DNA from: Brachybacterium aquaticum
GTDB lineage: Bacteria; Actinomycetota; Actinomycetes; Actinomycetales; Dermabacteraceae
Length of the DNA: 64,000 bases
NCBI RefSeq assembly: GCF_014204755.1
Contig: NZ_JACHLZ010000001.1
Coordinates: 2,666,001 to 2,730,000, forward strand
Direction of reading: 5' to 3'
Shown here: one piece after another, positions 9,101 through 17,557 of the stretch
Numbering within the stretch: the first letter of the stretch is position 1
Layout of the letters: each line of letters begins with the position of its first letter
Made by a program: the position numbers and the translations under genes
The notes under the pieces: model-generated
Seen by the model: only the letters and a program-made list of their open reading frames with translations
What the model was told of the DNA's origin: nothing
Databases searched by the model: none

Positions 9101-9757
9101 ATGGCCCCGCAGCACCGCTCCGACCCCACCTCACCTGTCACCTCCTTCGGCGCGTCGATGCCGGTGTGGGTGGACGAGGAGGTCGCCGCGCTCGGGCACG
9201 GCCCGGTCGGGGACGGGCAGGAGGCGCGCACCGTGCTGATGCGGCTGCTGAACCGGCTCGCGGACTGCAACATGCGCGAGGGCGGCGGCGGACCCTTCGC
9301 CGCGCTCGTCCGCGACCCCGCCAGCGGTGAGATCGTCACCGCCGGCGTGAACCGGGTGCTGGCCTCGGGGCTCTCCTCCATGCATGCCGAGGTCACCACC
9401 CTGTCCCTCGCCCAGGCGCGGCGCGGCACCTGGGATCTGGGCGCAGCGGGGGCGGCGCCGCTGGAGCTGTGGGTCAACGCCCGCCCGTGCGTCATGTGCT
9501 ACGGCGCGACCATGTGGTCCGGGGTGAAGCGCCTTGTCATCGCCGTGGACGGACCCGAGGTGGAGGAGCTGACCGGCTTCGACGAGGGCCCCATGCCCGA
9601 GGATTGGATCGGGCGCTTCGCCGAGCGCGGCATCGAGGTGGAGACCGGGGTGCTGCGCGAGGAGGCGGTCGAGGTCCTCGCCGACTACCGCGACCTCGTC
9701 GGCGGCGGCGGCGCGACCCTCTACAACGCCCGCGGCACCGGAGTGCACGCGAGCTGA
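9101..9757 (+). CDS. CDA-fold guanine/nucleoside deaminase
   Basis: Zinc-dependent deaminase of the cytidine-deaminase superfamily (218 aa). The catalytic HAE motif is in 'SSMHAEVTTLSLAQARRG' (His 95, Glu 97). The second zinc motif 'NARPCVMCYGATMWSGVKR' supplies Cys 130 and 133. The resemblance is to bacterial guanine deaminases (GuaD-like) rather than TadA, since the protein is longer and lies among purine genes. The start ATG at 9101 has a GGAGG spaced 5 nt. It is alone on the plus strand, divergent from the importer and probably controlled from the shared intergenic region. Confidence 0.85.
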   Translation: MAPQHRSDPTSPVTSFGASMPVWVDEEVAALGHGPVGDGQEARTVLMRLLNRLADCNMREGGGGPFAALVRDPASGEIVTAGVNRVLASGLSSMHAEVTTLSLAQARRGTWDLGAAGAAPLELWVNARPCVMCYGATMWSGVKRLVIAVDGPEVEELTGFDEGPMPEDWIGRFAERGIEVETGVLREEAVEVLADYRDLVGGGGATLYNARGTGVHAS

Positions 9758-9855
9758 CCGCTCGGGCCCGGTCCATGACGGGCCGACGGGCCGGCCGACG
9801 AGGCCGCGCGCGTCGGCCCGTCGGCCGTTCCAGGGGCGAGCGCTCCCGGGCGCGC

Positions 9856-11052
9856 TCAGGCGGGTCGGCCGGGCACGACGCCCGCGGCCTTCATCGCCAG
9901 ATAAAGCCGGTCGCGGCTCATCGGCAGCGAGGTCATCCGCACGCCCACCGCGTCGCGGACCGCATTGGTGAGCGCGGGGGCGACCGGGGTGTAGGGGCTC
10001 TCGCTCATGGACTTCGCGCCGAGCGGGCCGAGGCGGTCGCTGGTGTTCGCGAAGAGCACCTCGGTGCGGGGCACGTCCGCGTAGGTGGGTACGTGGTACT
10101 GGCGCAGGATGTCGGTGGTGACCTTCCCGGCGTCGTCCACGATCACCTCCTCGTACAGCGCTGCGCCGAGGGCCTGCGCGGCCCCGCCCTGCACCTGGCC
10201 GCGGCACTGCAGGGGGTTGACGACGAAGCCGGCATCGGCCGCCTGGACGCTGCGCAGGATCCGCAGCTCGCCGGTGCGGCGGTGCACGGCGACCCGCACC
10301 CCGTGGACGTTGAAGGCGACGGAGCGGGGCGAGCCGTCCCAGTGCGCCTCCGCCTCGAGGGGTGCGTCGTCGGTGGCGCTGGCGGCGATGTCCTCCCAGG
10401 TGACGAGGGTGCCGGTCGGGCCGTAGCGGAGGCCCGCGGCCTCACCCGTCCAGTCCTGCGCGGGGCCACCGCCGGCAACGTGCCCACCGCCAGGCGCGAG
10501 GCCACCGGCGGCAGCGCTCTCGTCGGCCGTCACCACCCCGGCGAGCGCGGCCGCCTGCTCGGCGAGCATCCCGAACAGCTTCTGCGCGGCGTGGAGCGTC
10601 GCCTTGCCGGCGACGACGGTGCCCGCGGAGCCGTACGCCCCGGTGTCGTGACCGACCAGCGACGTGTCCGACTGCAGGATCGTGAGCCGGTCGGGGGTGC
10701 AGCCGAGCGCGGCGGCGGCGAGCTGGACGTGCACGGTGGTGGTGCCGTTGCCGAACTCTGCCGTGCCGATGCGCACCTCGATCGTGCCGTCCGGGCGGAG
10801 CGCCAGGCGGCTGTGGGAGAAGTGGCCGCGCGGCGGGACGGTGTCCAGCATCGACAGCGCCATCCCCGTGCCGACGGCCCAGTCTGGGCCGAGCGCGGGC
10901 TCGCCCCCGTCGGCCGAGTCGATCCCGTCAGCCGCCCGGCCGGCCCCGCCGGCAGCCCCGTCGGCCGACTCCCCCAGCCCCTCACCAGGCGCGGCGAGCG
11001 CCTCCTCGACCAGGTCCAGGCACTGGTCCAGCCCGTAGGAGCCGACTCGACG
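9856..11052 (-). pseudogene. Xanthine dehydrogenase molybdenum-subunit remnant (C-terminal half only)
   Basis: About 399 codons remain of a family that normally has 700-800. The conserved part starts 'VGSYGLDQCLDLVEEALA' and continues 'GPDWAVGTGMALSMLDT', 'ILQSDTSLVGHDTGAYGSAG', 'DAGFVVNPLQCRGQVQGGAAQALG' (segment 'NPLQCRGQVQGGAAQALG') and 'LGPLGAKSMSESP'. The last carries the Moco-site 'GAKSMSESP' in place of the usual KGVGE. The N-terminal half is missing. The frame is closed by a TGA at 11053-11055, directly abutting the RpiR fragment. An internal ATG at 10863 could yield a 335-aa product, but it would lack half of the cofactor site. Two low-complexity inserts (10,440-10,520 and 10,890-10,980) carry the dispersed GTCGGCCG repeat. 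Confidence 0.85.
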
Positions 11053-11055
11053 TCA

Positions 11056-11275
11056 GGCCGGCTGACGGTCGCCTTGGACACCCCGTCTCGCGGGAGATGT
11101 CCGCGGCGCTGAACACGGCGAGGTCGCCGAGGTGCTCGAGCAGGAAGTCGCAGATCCGCCGCTCCTGCGGGGTGAGCTCGGCGTACTTCGCCTCGATGCG
11201 GGCGTCGATGCGCACCTCGCGGCGCGGCATCTCGCGCAGGCCGGCCGACGGGAGGACGCGGATCGCGGCGCTCAT
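11056..11275 (-). pseudogene. RpiR/MurR-family regulator remnant (N-terminal HTH only)
   Basis: The reading 'RIEAKYAELTPQERRICDFL' then 'AVFSAADISRETG' is the N-terminal HTH_6 domain of RpiR regulators. The next expected residues, 'VSKATVSR', are present but one frame off, because a G-run at 11081-11084 is one base short. Immediately after 'ATVSR' the sequence switches to the xanthine dehydrogenase reading, so the SIS effector domain is gone. The ATG at 11275 overlaps the stop of the allantoate amidohydrolase (ATGA), so it was the next gene of that operon and probably its local regulator. Confidence 0.75.
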
Positions 11276-12696
11276 CGACTCTCCTCCGCAGGATCCCCGG
11301 TCGCAGGACTCGCCTCGGCAGGACTTCCGTCGACAGGACTCCCGCCGGCACGACTCCCGTCGACAGGACTTCCGCCGGCACGACTCCCTGCCGCGGCGAG
11401 GGTCGCGGCCTCGAAGGCGTCGAGCGCCGCGGCGACGTCCTCCGTGGTCACGGATTCGTCGGGGTGGTGGCTGATCCCGTCGGCGCAGCGGACGAAGAGC
11501 ATGCCGATGTCCGTGAGGGCCGCCATGGCCATCGCGTCGTGGCCGGCGCGGGAGAACAGCTCGAGCGGCGCATCATCGCCGACGGCATCATCGCCGACCG
11601 CGCGGATCCCGGTGCGAACGGCGTCCATGAGGTGCGGGGCGCAGGGCACGGCGGAGGCCTCGTGGATCTGCTCGACCTCGAGGCTGAGGCCGCGCTCGGT
11701 GCAGAAGCCGCGGATGCTCCCGAGGGTCTCTTCGAGCACCGCGTCGCGCAGCTCGTCGGTCTCGGCGCGCAGGTCCAGGGACATCTCCACCCGACCGGGC
11801 ACGACGTTCACCCCGCCCGGGTAGGCCTGCAACCGGCCGACGGTGGCGATCGCGCCGCGCTCGCGCGCGATCTGCTCGATGTCCAACACCGCGCGGCTCG
11901 CGCCGATGAGGGCGTCGCGCCGACGGTCGTAGGGGGTGCCGCCGGCGTGGCGGGCCTCCCCGAGGATGGTGAGGGTGAAGCGGCGGGCGCCGGCGATGGA
12001 GGTGACGACGCCCAGGGGCCGGTCCGCGGCCTCGAGGTAGGGGCCCTGTTCGATGTGGACCTCGAGGTAGCCGGCGATCTCGTCCGGGGAGAGTGCCGCG
12101 TCGGCGATGTGGGCGGGGTCGAGGCCGAAGCGGGTGAACGCCTCGGCCATGGTGATCCCGTCCTTGTCCTCGAGGGCGAACCAGTCCTGCTCCCAGGTGC
12201 CGGCGAGTGCCCTGCTGCCCAGCAGCGTCGCGCCGAAGCGGGTGCCCTCCTCGTCGGCGAAGGCGACGACCTCGAGGGCGACGGGAAGCTCGCTCGCGCG
12301 GTCCTTCAGCCTTGCGACGGTCTCGATGGCGAGGAGCACCCCGAGGATGCCGTCGTAGCGGCCGGCGTCGGGGACGGTGTCGAGGTGGGAGGCGAGGACC
12401 AGGGCGGGCAGGCCCGGGCGGGAGCCTTCGAGGCGTCCGCGCTGGTTCCCGGCGGCGTCCTGCCAGGTGCGCATCCCGGCGGCGGTCATGAGCTCGGCGG
12501 CGACTGCGTTGTGGCGGGCGTGCTCGGGGGTGAGGTAGGTGCGCTCGATACCGTCCTCGAGGGCGGAGATCGCGGCGAGCCGGTCGCAGTCGGCCATGAT
12601 GCGCGCGGCGGCCTCGAGGGTTGCGGCGGAGAGGGCTGGGGTGGTGGTGCTCGCGGGGGTCGCAGAGTTCGCGGGGGTGGTGGCGTCGGCGGTCAT
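11272..12696 (-). CDS. Allantoate amidohydrolase / N-carbamoyl amino acid hydrolase (M20 family)
   Basis: Binuclear metallo-amidohydrolase (474 aa) expected to release ammonia from allantoate to give ureidoglycine. The metal motifs are 'LVLASHLDTVPDAGRYDGILG', read as 'ASHLDTVPDAGRYDG', then 'FADEEGTRFGATLLGS', 'LEVHIEQGPYLE' and a C-terminal 'DGISHHPDESV'. The ATG at 12696 overlaps the aminotransferase stop by ATGA. The last 40 residues are a Gly/Ser/Asp-rich tail made of two 10-residue repeats (GSRAGGSPVD), outside the normal family length. The neighbours (ureidoglycine aminotransferase, OHCU decarboxylase) favour allantoate over N-carbamoyl amino acids. Confidence 0.88.
   Translation of the reverse strand: MTADATTPANSATPASTTTPALSAATLEAAARIMADCDRLAAISALEDGIERTYLTPEHARHNAVAAELMTAAGMRTWQDAAGNQRGRLEGSRPGLPALVLASHLDTVPDAGRYDGILGVLLAIETVARLKDRASELPVALEVVAFADEEGTRFGATLLGSRALAGTWEQDWFALEDKDGITMAEAFTRFGLDPAHIADAALSPDEIAGYLEVHIEQGPYLEAADRPLGVVTSIAGARRFTLTILGEARHAGGTPYDRRRDALIGASRAVLDIEQIARERGAIATVGRLQAYPGGVNVVPGRVEMSLDLRAETDELRDAVLEETLGSIRGFCTERGLSLEVEQIHEASAVPCAPHLMDAVRTGIRAVGDDAVGDDAPLELFSRAGHDAMAMAALTDIGMLFVRCADGISHHPDESVTTEDVAAALDAFEAATLAAAGSRAGGSPVDGSRAGGSPVDGSPAEASPATGDPAEESR
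11324..11383. repeat. 2 x 30-bp tandem repeat in the allantoate amidohydrolase tail
   Basis: Units 11324-11353 and 11354-11383 differ at two positions and keep the reading frame, coding ten-residue Ser/Gly/Asp/Pro/Val repeats in the C-terminal tail. The core of each unit is GTCGACAGGACT followed by CCGCCGGCACGA. Looser copies of the motif continue to 11290, towards the stop. Confidence 0.85.
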
Positions 12697-14006
12697 CGCG
12701 CGGCCCCCGCGACGGCGGCGGCAGCCCCGTCGGCCGCGCCCTCCTGCCCAGCCGCGCCGACCTGCCCGGCCCCGTCGGACGCGCCTTCCCCCGCGCCCTC
12801 GTAGTGCTCGCGGGCCGCGCCGACGCCGCCACCGGTCACGACGTCGACTCCGCCGGCGCGGAGGACCTGCTCCAGCGCCGCGAGGGTGAGGAGCACGGCG
12901 TCGCGTCGGGCGTTGTAGCCCATCGTGCCGATGCGCCAGACCTTGCCGTGCAGGGGTCCGAAGCTGGTGCCGATCTCGATGCCGAAGTCGTCCAGCATCG
13001 CGGCGCGGGCGGCGTCGGCGTCGATGCCGTCCGGGATCGTGACGGCGAGGACGTTGTGCATGCGGTGGGTCTGGTCGCCGAAGAGGGTGAGCCCCAGGCC
13101 CTCGATGCCGGCGGCCATGGCGGCACCGTGGAGGCGGTGGCGGGCGACGGCGGCGTCCATCCCCTCCTCGACCAGCAGGCTCGCGCACTCGCGGGCGGCG
13201 TAGAGCATGCTCGTCGCCTCGGTGTGGTGGTTCAGGCGCTGCTCGCCCCAGTAGTCCAGGATCATCGCGAGGTCGAAGTAGTTCGAGCGGATGCGGGTGC
13301 CGCGCCCGGCCGTGCCGTCGGCGATCCCGGCCTCGACGTGACGCCGCGCGCCGATCACCTCGACGGCGCGGTCGGAGAGGGTCAGGGGTGAGCTGCCGGA
13401 GGGGCCGGCGAGGCACTTCTGCAGGCCCGCGGTCGCGGCGTCGATCCGCCACTCGTCGACGTACAGGTCGTTGCCGCCGAGGGAGGCGGTCGCGTCGGTG
13501 TACAGCAGCGCGCCATGCTTCGCGGCGATCGCGCCGAGCTCCTCGAGGGGCTGGTTCATGGTGGTGGAGGTGTCGCCCTGGACGACGGCGAGGAGCTTCG
13601 GGCGGACTGTGCGGACCGCGTCCTCGATGGCGGAGGCGGGGAAGACCTGCCCCCACTCGGTCTCGAGCGTGTGCACCTCGGCGCCGCAGCGCTCGGCGAT
13701 CTCGACCAGGAGGTGGCCGAAGCGGCCGAAGATCGGGACCAGAACCTTGTCTCCGGGTTCGAGGAGGGAGACGAGTACGGCCTCGATGCCGGCTCGGGAG
13801 GTGCCGTCGATCAGGAGCGTCGCCTCGTTCCGGGTGCGGAACACCTCGCGGTACAGGCCCTGGGTCTCGGTCATGAGCGCCGTCATCGCGGGGTCGAACT
13901 GGCCCAGCAGCGAGGCTGACATGGCCCGCAGCACGCGGGGGTCGGCGCTGATGGGGCCGGGGCCCATCAGGAGCCGCGGCGGCGGGGCGATCTGCGAGGT
14001 GCGCAT
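12693..14006 (-). CDS. pucG: (S)-ureidoglycine-glyoxylate aminotransferase
   Basis: Class V PLP aminotransferase transferring the amino group of ureidoglycine to glyoxylate, giving oxalurate and glycine. Family features include 'PPPRLLMGPGPISADPRVLRA', read from 'LLMGPGPISADPRVL', then 'GTSRAGIEAVLVSL', 'VQGDTSTTMNQPL' and the PLP-lysine motif 'AGLQKCLAGPSGSSPL' (Lys 187 from this start). I choose the ATG at 14006 ('MRTSQIAPPP'), where homology begins. An ATG at 14054 is also in frame, but that stretch consists of regulatory-looking repeats. The C-terminus has an unusual 45-residue Gly/Ala tail. It overlaps the next gene by ATGA. Confidence 0.88.
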   Translation of the reverse strand: MRTSQIAPPPRLLMGPGPISADPRVLRAMSASLLGQFDPAMTALMTETQGLYREVFRTRNEATLLIDGTSRAGIEAVLVSLLEPGDKVLVPIFGRFGHLLVEIAERCGAEVHTLETEWGQVFPASAIEDAVRTVRPKLLAVVQGDTSTTMNQPLEELGAIAAKHGALLYTDATASLGGNDLYVDEWRIDAATAGLQKCLAGPSGSSPLTLSDRAVEVIGARRHVEAGIADGTAGRGTRIRSNYFDLAMILDYWGEQRLNHHTEATSMLYAARECASLLVEEGMDAAVARHRLHGAAMAAGIEGLGLTLFGDQTHRMHNVLAVTIPDGIDADAARAAMLDDFGIEIGTSFGPLHGKVWRIGTMGYNARRDAVLLTLAALEQVLRAGGVDVVTGGGVGAAREHYEGAGEGASDGAGQVGAAGQEGAADGAAAAVAGAAR

Positions 14007-14019
14007 CAAGGAGGTTCCG

Positions 14020-14069
14020 TTCTGGGGACGTGCAAGCAGTTCTGGGACATTCATAGGTTCTGGTCCCAG
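14020..14069. promoter_or_regulatory. Three helically phased TTCTGG/CCAGAA repeats upstream of pucG
   Basis: TTCTGGGGAC (14020-14029), TTCTGGGAC (14040-14048) and TTCTGGTCCC (14059-14067) recur every 19-20 bp, two helical turns. CTGGGAC (14042-14048) and GTCCCAG (14063-14069) also form an inverted repeat. The position just before the preferred pucG start suggests a cooperative operator for a local regulator, possibly the RpiR protein now truncated downstream. Confidence 0.45.
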
Positions 14070-14083
14070 TCAATGCAACAGAC

Positions 14084-14099
14084 GTTTCAGGGGTGTTTC
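14084..14099. promoter_or_regulatory. Candidate GlnR-type site upstream of pucG
   Basis: GTTTC-n6-GTTTC (14084-14088 and 14095-14099) keeps the 11-bp half-site spacing of GlnR boxes. The first half is perfect and the second matches GTnAC in three of four fixed positions. It lies about 80 bp upstream of the pucG start in the 132-bp gap after the OHCU decarboxylase gene, so pucG may have its own nitrogen-controlled promoter. Confidence 0.35.
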
Positions 14100-14138
14100 C
14101 GTCGCGGATCGAGGGCGGGAAGCCTGCGAGGAGGCGGG

Positions 14139-14636
14139 TCAGTCGGCGAGGAGCGCGTCGAGGCGGTGCAGGGCGATCTGGCGCAGCTGCTCGGCGCGCG
14201 CCTTCTGCTCGTCCTCGTCGCTGAGGAGCAGGCGCCGCTCGAGCTCGGCGAGCATCTCGGCCTGGGTGCGGCCGGCGGCGCGGATGAGGAACACGGTCCC
14301 GAACCGCTCCTCGTAGCGGGCGTTCGCGCGCACCCACTCCCCCGGGTCCTCCACCCCCGCCTGCTCGGCGGCGGAGTGCGCGGTCTCCGCAGCGCCCAGG
14401 CCCTTCGCCTTCTCCCCGATGCGGGGATGGTGGGCGAGGGCGGCGTGGACCTCATCGGGGGTCCAACGTCGGGCGCGGTCGGAGGCCTCGGCGAGCAGGG
14501 ACTCGGCGCAGGGGTAGGGGCGGGCGGCGATGAGGTGGCGCACCCAGGACTCGATCGGGGCGCAGGCGCGCAGCTGCTCGGCGAGCGCGGCGGTCGGTGC
14601 GGTGTTCAGGCGCTGGAGGGCGGGCGGCGTGCTCAT
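14139..14636 (-). CDS. 2-oxo-4-hydroxy-4-carboxy-5-ureidoimidazoline (OHCU) decarboxylase
   Basis: Soluble enzyme (165 aa, normal length) decarboxylating OHCU to S-allantoin in uricolysis. The catalytic motif 'ALAHHPRIGEKAKG' lies at about 67-80 (His 69/70). Also conserved are 'FGTVFLIRAAGRTQAEMLAEL', read as 'FGTVFLIRAAGRTQ', and the C-terminal helix 'LRQIALHRLDALL'. The ATG at 14636 overlaps the amidase stop (ATGA). Urate oxidase and hydroxyisourate hydrolase, its usual partners, are not in this window. Confidence 0.92.
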   Translation of the reverse strand: MSTPPALQRLNTAPTAALAEQLRACAPIESWVRHLIAARPYPCAESLLAEASDRARRWTPDEVHAALAHHPRIGEKAKGLGAAETAHSAAEQAGVEDPGEWVRANARYEERFGTVFLIRAAGRTQAEMLAELERRLLLSDEDEQKARAEQLRQIALHRLDALLAD

Positions 14637-16369
14637 GCGGGGATCTTCCCTGGCGCGGGGTCGGTGGCGCGCGCGGAGCCGGTGGTGAGCGCGGGGCCGG
14701 TGGCGGCGGCTGTGCCCCGCGCGGGGCTTGCGGGAGGTGCGGTGTCCTCCTCGAGCCGGGTGGCGAGGTCGATGAGGGCGAGGTCGCTGCCGGGCGGGCC
14801 GACGAGGGTCACCGCCGTCGGCAGACCGCTCGCGGTCACGAGCGGCACCGCGACCGCCGGCAGACCGGCCAGTCCCGCCAGGCACGTCAGCTGCAGGGTC
14901 CGCGCGCGCTGCGCCTCGATCGCGGGGCCGCCCGCGGTCGCGTCCCGCCCGAGCGGCGCGACCGAGGAGGCCGCGGAGACGACGAGCACCCCGTCGGCGA
15001 GGCGGCGTCGGATCTGGCCGACGGCGCGGGTGCGGGCCTGCTGGGCATCGGCGGCCTCGTCCGCCGTGACCTGCGCCGCGGCGTCGAAGCGGGCGCCGAC
15101 GTCGGGCGCGAGCGCGTCGCGGTGCGCGCGCACCCACGCGCCGTGGGTCGCCCATGCCTCGCGGGCCTGGAGGAGGCGGAAGGTCTCGGCGAAACCGCTG
15201 AGCTCGTCGGCGTCCAGCGGGTCCGCCTCCTCGACGGCGATCGCGGTGCGCCAGCGTGCGAGGGCGGTGTCGAGCGCGTCTGCGACCTCGGGGTCCAGCA
15301 GCGTCTCGAGTCCCGGGACGGTGCGCAGCACGGGGTCCTCGAGCACTACCTGCTCCTCGGGCAGGAGCACGGCGGCGGCGCGGGCGAGGAGGTCCGGCGT
15401 GCGAGTGAGCAGGCCGACCGTGTCGAAACTCGGCGCGAGGGGCAGCACCCCATCGCGGGGCACGGCGCCGTGGGTGGGGCGCAGCGCCCACAGCCCCTGG
15501 TAGGCGGCGGGGATGCGGAGGGAGCCGCCGGTGTCGGTGCCGAGCCCGATGCTCGCGTGCCCGAGCGACACGGCCGACGCGGGGCCGGACGTGGAACCCC
15601 CGCTGATGCGGTGCGGGGCACGCGGGTTCGGCGGGGTGCCGTAGTGGGTGTTGGTGCCGGCGAGGCTGTAGGCGAGCTCGTCGGTCGCGGCGATGCCGGT
15701 GACCTCCGCGCCCGCGTCCAGCAGCAGCTCCACCGCGTCGGCGTGGCGGGGCTCGGGGCGGGCACCGGCGAGCAGGGCGGGGCTGCCGCCGCCGATCCTC
15801 TGCCCGGCCACCGCGATCACGTCCTTGACCGCGATCCTCTCCCCGGCGAGGGGGCCCGCTCCCTCGTCGGCCGATTCCCCGCCGGCGGTGACAGGGGCCG
15901 GGACGAGCGGGGCGCCGAGGACCCGCCAGATCCGGCGGTCCATGGCGGGCGGGGCGACGGCGACGTGGGCGACGGCGACCTTCCAGCCGTCCTCGCCGCG
16001 GCGCCACACCTGGGTCTGCTGGCCGCGTCCGCCGCGCAGCAGCTCGGTGATCGCGACGACCGCGGCGTGGTCCTCGCCGAGCGCCCGCACCTCGACCTCG
16101 ACGATGCGGCGCTTCGGGGCGCCGCCGCGCCCGCCGCGGAAGGTGCTGATCGCGTCGTGGCCGCGCAGGAGTCCCGCGGCGTCGCCGCGCAGGGTGTCCG
16201 GGCCGGGGGCGAACAGGGCGTCGAGCGCCGGGAGGTCGTCGGCCATGAGCGCGCGCTCGTACTCCCAGAACGCCTCGAGCAGCCCGGGGATCTCGGGGCC
16301 GTGCGCGACGGGGCGGGCGCGGTCCGCGAGGACGTCGGCCGGAGGAACAGAGCTCGACGTGGTGCTCAT
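14633..16369 (-). CDS. AtzH-like (DUF3225) domain fused to AtzE/HpxY-like amidase
   Basis: A 578-aa fusion. Residues about 20-145 form a SnoaL-like AtzH domain ('EAFWEYERALMADDLPALD', 'VWRRGEDGWKVAVAHVA'). Residues about 165-560 form an amidase-signature enzyme with the Ser-cisSer-Lys triad at 'IAVKDVIAV' (Lys 182), 'SGGSTSGPASAVSLG' (cis-Ser about 259-261) and 'GLGTDTGGSLRIPAA' (Ser 283). In the atz and hpx systems these parts are separate genes acting in cyanuric-acid/allantoin (oxamate/oxalurate) breakdown. Placement beside pucG, whose product is oxalurate, suggests an oxalurate/oxamate-type amide substrate. It overlaps both neighbours by ATGA. The C-terminus has a 30-residue Thr/Ala/Pro tail. 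Confidence 0.85.
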   Translation of the reverse strand: MSTTSSSVPPADVLADRARPVAHGPEIPGLLEAFWEYERALMADDLPALDALFAPGPDTLRGDAAGLLRGHDAISTFRGGRGGAPKRRIVEVEVRALGEDHAAVVAITELLRGGRGQQTQVWRRGEDGWKVAVAHVAVAPPAMDRRIWRVLGAPLVPAPVTAGGESADEGAGPLAGERIAVKDVIAVAGQRIGGGSPALLAGARPEPRHADAVELLLDAGAEVTGIAATDELAYSLAGTNTHYGTPPNPRAPHRISGGSTSGPASAVSLGHASIGLGTDTGGSLRIPAAYQGLWALRPTHGAVPRDGVLPLAPSFDTVGLLTRTPDLLARAAAVLLPEEQVVLEDPVLRTVPGLETLLDPEVADALDTALARWRTAIAVEEADPLDADELSGFAETFRLLQAREAWATHGAWVRAHRDALAPDVGARFDAAAQVTADEAADAQQARTRAVGQIRRRLADGVLVVSAASSVAPLGRDATAGGPAIEAQRARTLQLTCLAGLAGLPAVAVPLVTASGLPTAVTLVGPPGSDLALIDLATRLEEDTAPPASPARGTAAATGPALTTGSARATDPAPGKIPA

Positions 16370-17457
16370 GGGCGGACCTCCGCGAAGTCGGCCGTGCGGA
16401 TGCGGGCGTGGACGCCCTTGACGACGTCGACGACCTGGGAGATGTCGAAGTCGGTGGCGGCGCTGAGGTAGGCGAGCGCATGCTCGGGATCCAGGCCCCA
16501 GCGGGCCTGGAGCAGCGCGATCGCGTGGCGCACGCAGTCCTTCACGGCGAGGTCGAGGTCCTCGTCCATGCCGGTGGGGATCAGGTACTCGCTGGTCTCG
16601 GCGAGGGGACCGACCACCTCGCCGAACTGCGCGACCGCGTCGTCGCGGGCGATCACGTCGAACCGGAGCCGGCTGCGCAGGCTCGCCTCCATCGCGGTCA
16701 GCGCCACCTCCCCGTCGCCCTGTGCGAAGTGCGGATCGCCGACGTAGGCGAGCGCGCCCTCGACCTGGACGGGTAGGTAGAGGGAGGTCCCGGCGGTGAG
16801 GAGGTTGATGTCGATGTTGCCGCCGTGGCGGCCGGGCGGCACCGAGTGGGGGCGATCCGTACCGGGCACGGCCACGCCCATGATCCCGAGGAACGGGCGC
16901 AGCGGGAAGCGGAGGGTGCGCTCGGCCCCGGCGCGCGGCGCCATGGTGCCGACGGGCCCGTCCGCGGTGTCCTCGACCCCGGCGAACACGCTGACCGTGG
17001 CGGGGCCGGCCGGGTACTCGCCGGGCAGGGCGCCGCGGCCGTGGCGGTTGGAGACCACGCCGTAGGGCACGCGCATCTCGTGCTCGAGGATCGTCACCTT
17101 CAGCAGATCGCCGGGGCGGGCGCCGGCGACGTGGATCGGGCCGGTGACCACATGGGGGCCGTCGGTCGCCCGGTCGCGGCCGGGATGGCCGGCGGCGAGC
17201 GCGATCGCGTCGGGCAGCACCTGCTCGGGCTCGACGCCGTGGGCGCCGAAGAAGGCGCGCGGGTCCCGGCCCTGGTCCTCGAGGATCCCCTCGTGGCTGA
17301 GGGTGTCGATGACCGCCTCGTCGCCGGGCTCGAGGCGCAGCACGGGGGCGTCGGCCGCGCAGGGCAGTCGGCCCCACAGGCTCGTCCCCTCCTCCACGGG
17401 GAGGTGCGCAACTCCGGCCGGCACCTTCTCGCCCGCTCGCAGGATGTCCGTCAGCAT
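16366..17457 (-). CDS. Acetamidase/formamidase family protein
   Basis: Amide hydrolase of the FmdA/AmdA family (363 aa), releasing ammonia from formamide-like short amides. Typical segments are 'PGDEAVIDTLSHEG', 'GARPGDLLKVTILEHEM', 'GRHGGNIDINLLTAGTSLYLPV' (segment 'GGNIDINLLTAGTSLYLPV') and 'VGDPHFAQGDGEV'. It is the first gene of the purine operon and overlaps the amidase by ATGA. Upstream (17,458-17,557) GTTAC at 17507 and GTTTC at 17529 are 22 bp apart, which weakly resembles GlnR spacing. Likely role: last ammonia-releasing step for an amide formed in the pathway. Confidence 0.87.
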   Translation of the reverse strand: MLTDILRAGEKVPAGVAHLPVEEGTSLWGRLPCAADAPVLRLEPGDEAVIDTLSHEGILEDQGRDPRAFFGAHGVEPEQVLPDAIALAAGHPGRDRATDGPHVVTGPIHVAGARPGDLLKVTILEHEMRVPYGVVSNRHGRGALPGEYPAGPATVSVFAGVEDTADGPVGTMAPRAGAERTLRFPLRPFLGIMGVAVPGTDRPHSVPPGRHGGNIDINLLTAGTSLYLPVQVEGALAYVGDPHFAQGDGEVALTAMEASLRSRLRFDVIARDDAVAQFGEVVGPLAETSEYLIPTGMDEDLDLAVKDCVRHAIALLQARWGLDPEHALAYLSAATDFDISQVVDVVKGVHARIRTADFAEVRP

Positions 17458-17557
17458 GGTCCTCCTCAGCTCACGCTCAACGCTAGGGGCGGGGTTTTAC
17501 GCCCTTGTTACACGGCCGTGCCGCAGGGGTTTCGGGAGGTCCGTAGCGTCCGGGGCC

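Noticed and set aside
12693-14054. ATG 14054 as the pucG start
   Set aside because: The extra 16 residues lie in a phased DNA repeat and precede the conserved N-terminus; the choice is still not certain.
17494-17533. GlnR box upstream of the formamidase gene
   Set aside because: GTTAC and GTTTC are 22 bp apart, but the intervening half-sites do not match; too weak to list as a site.
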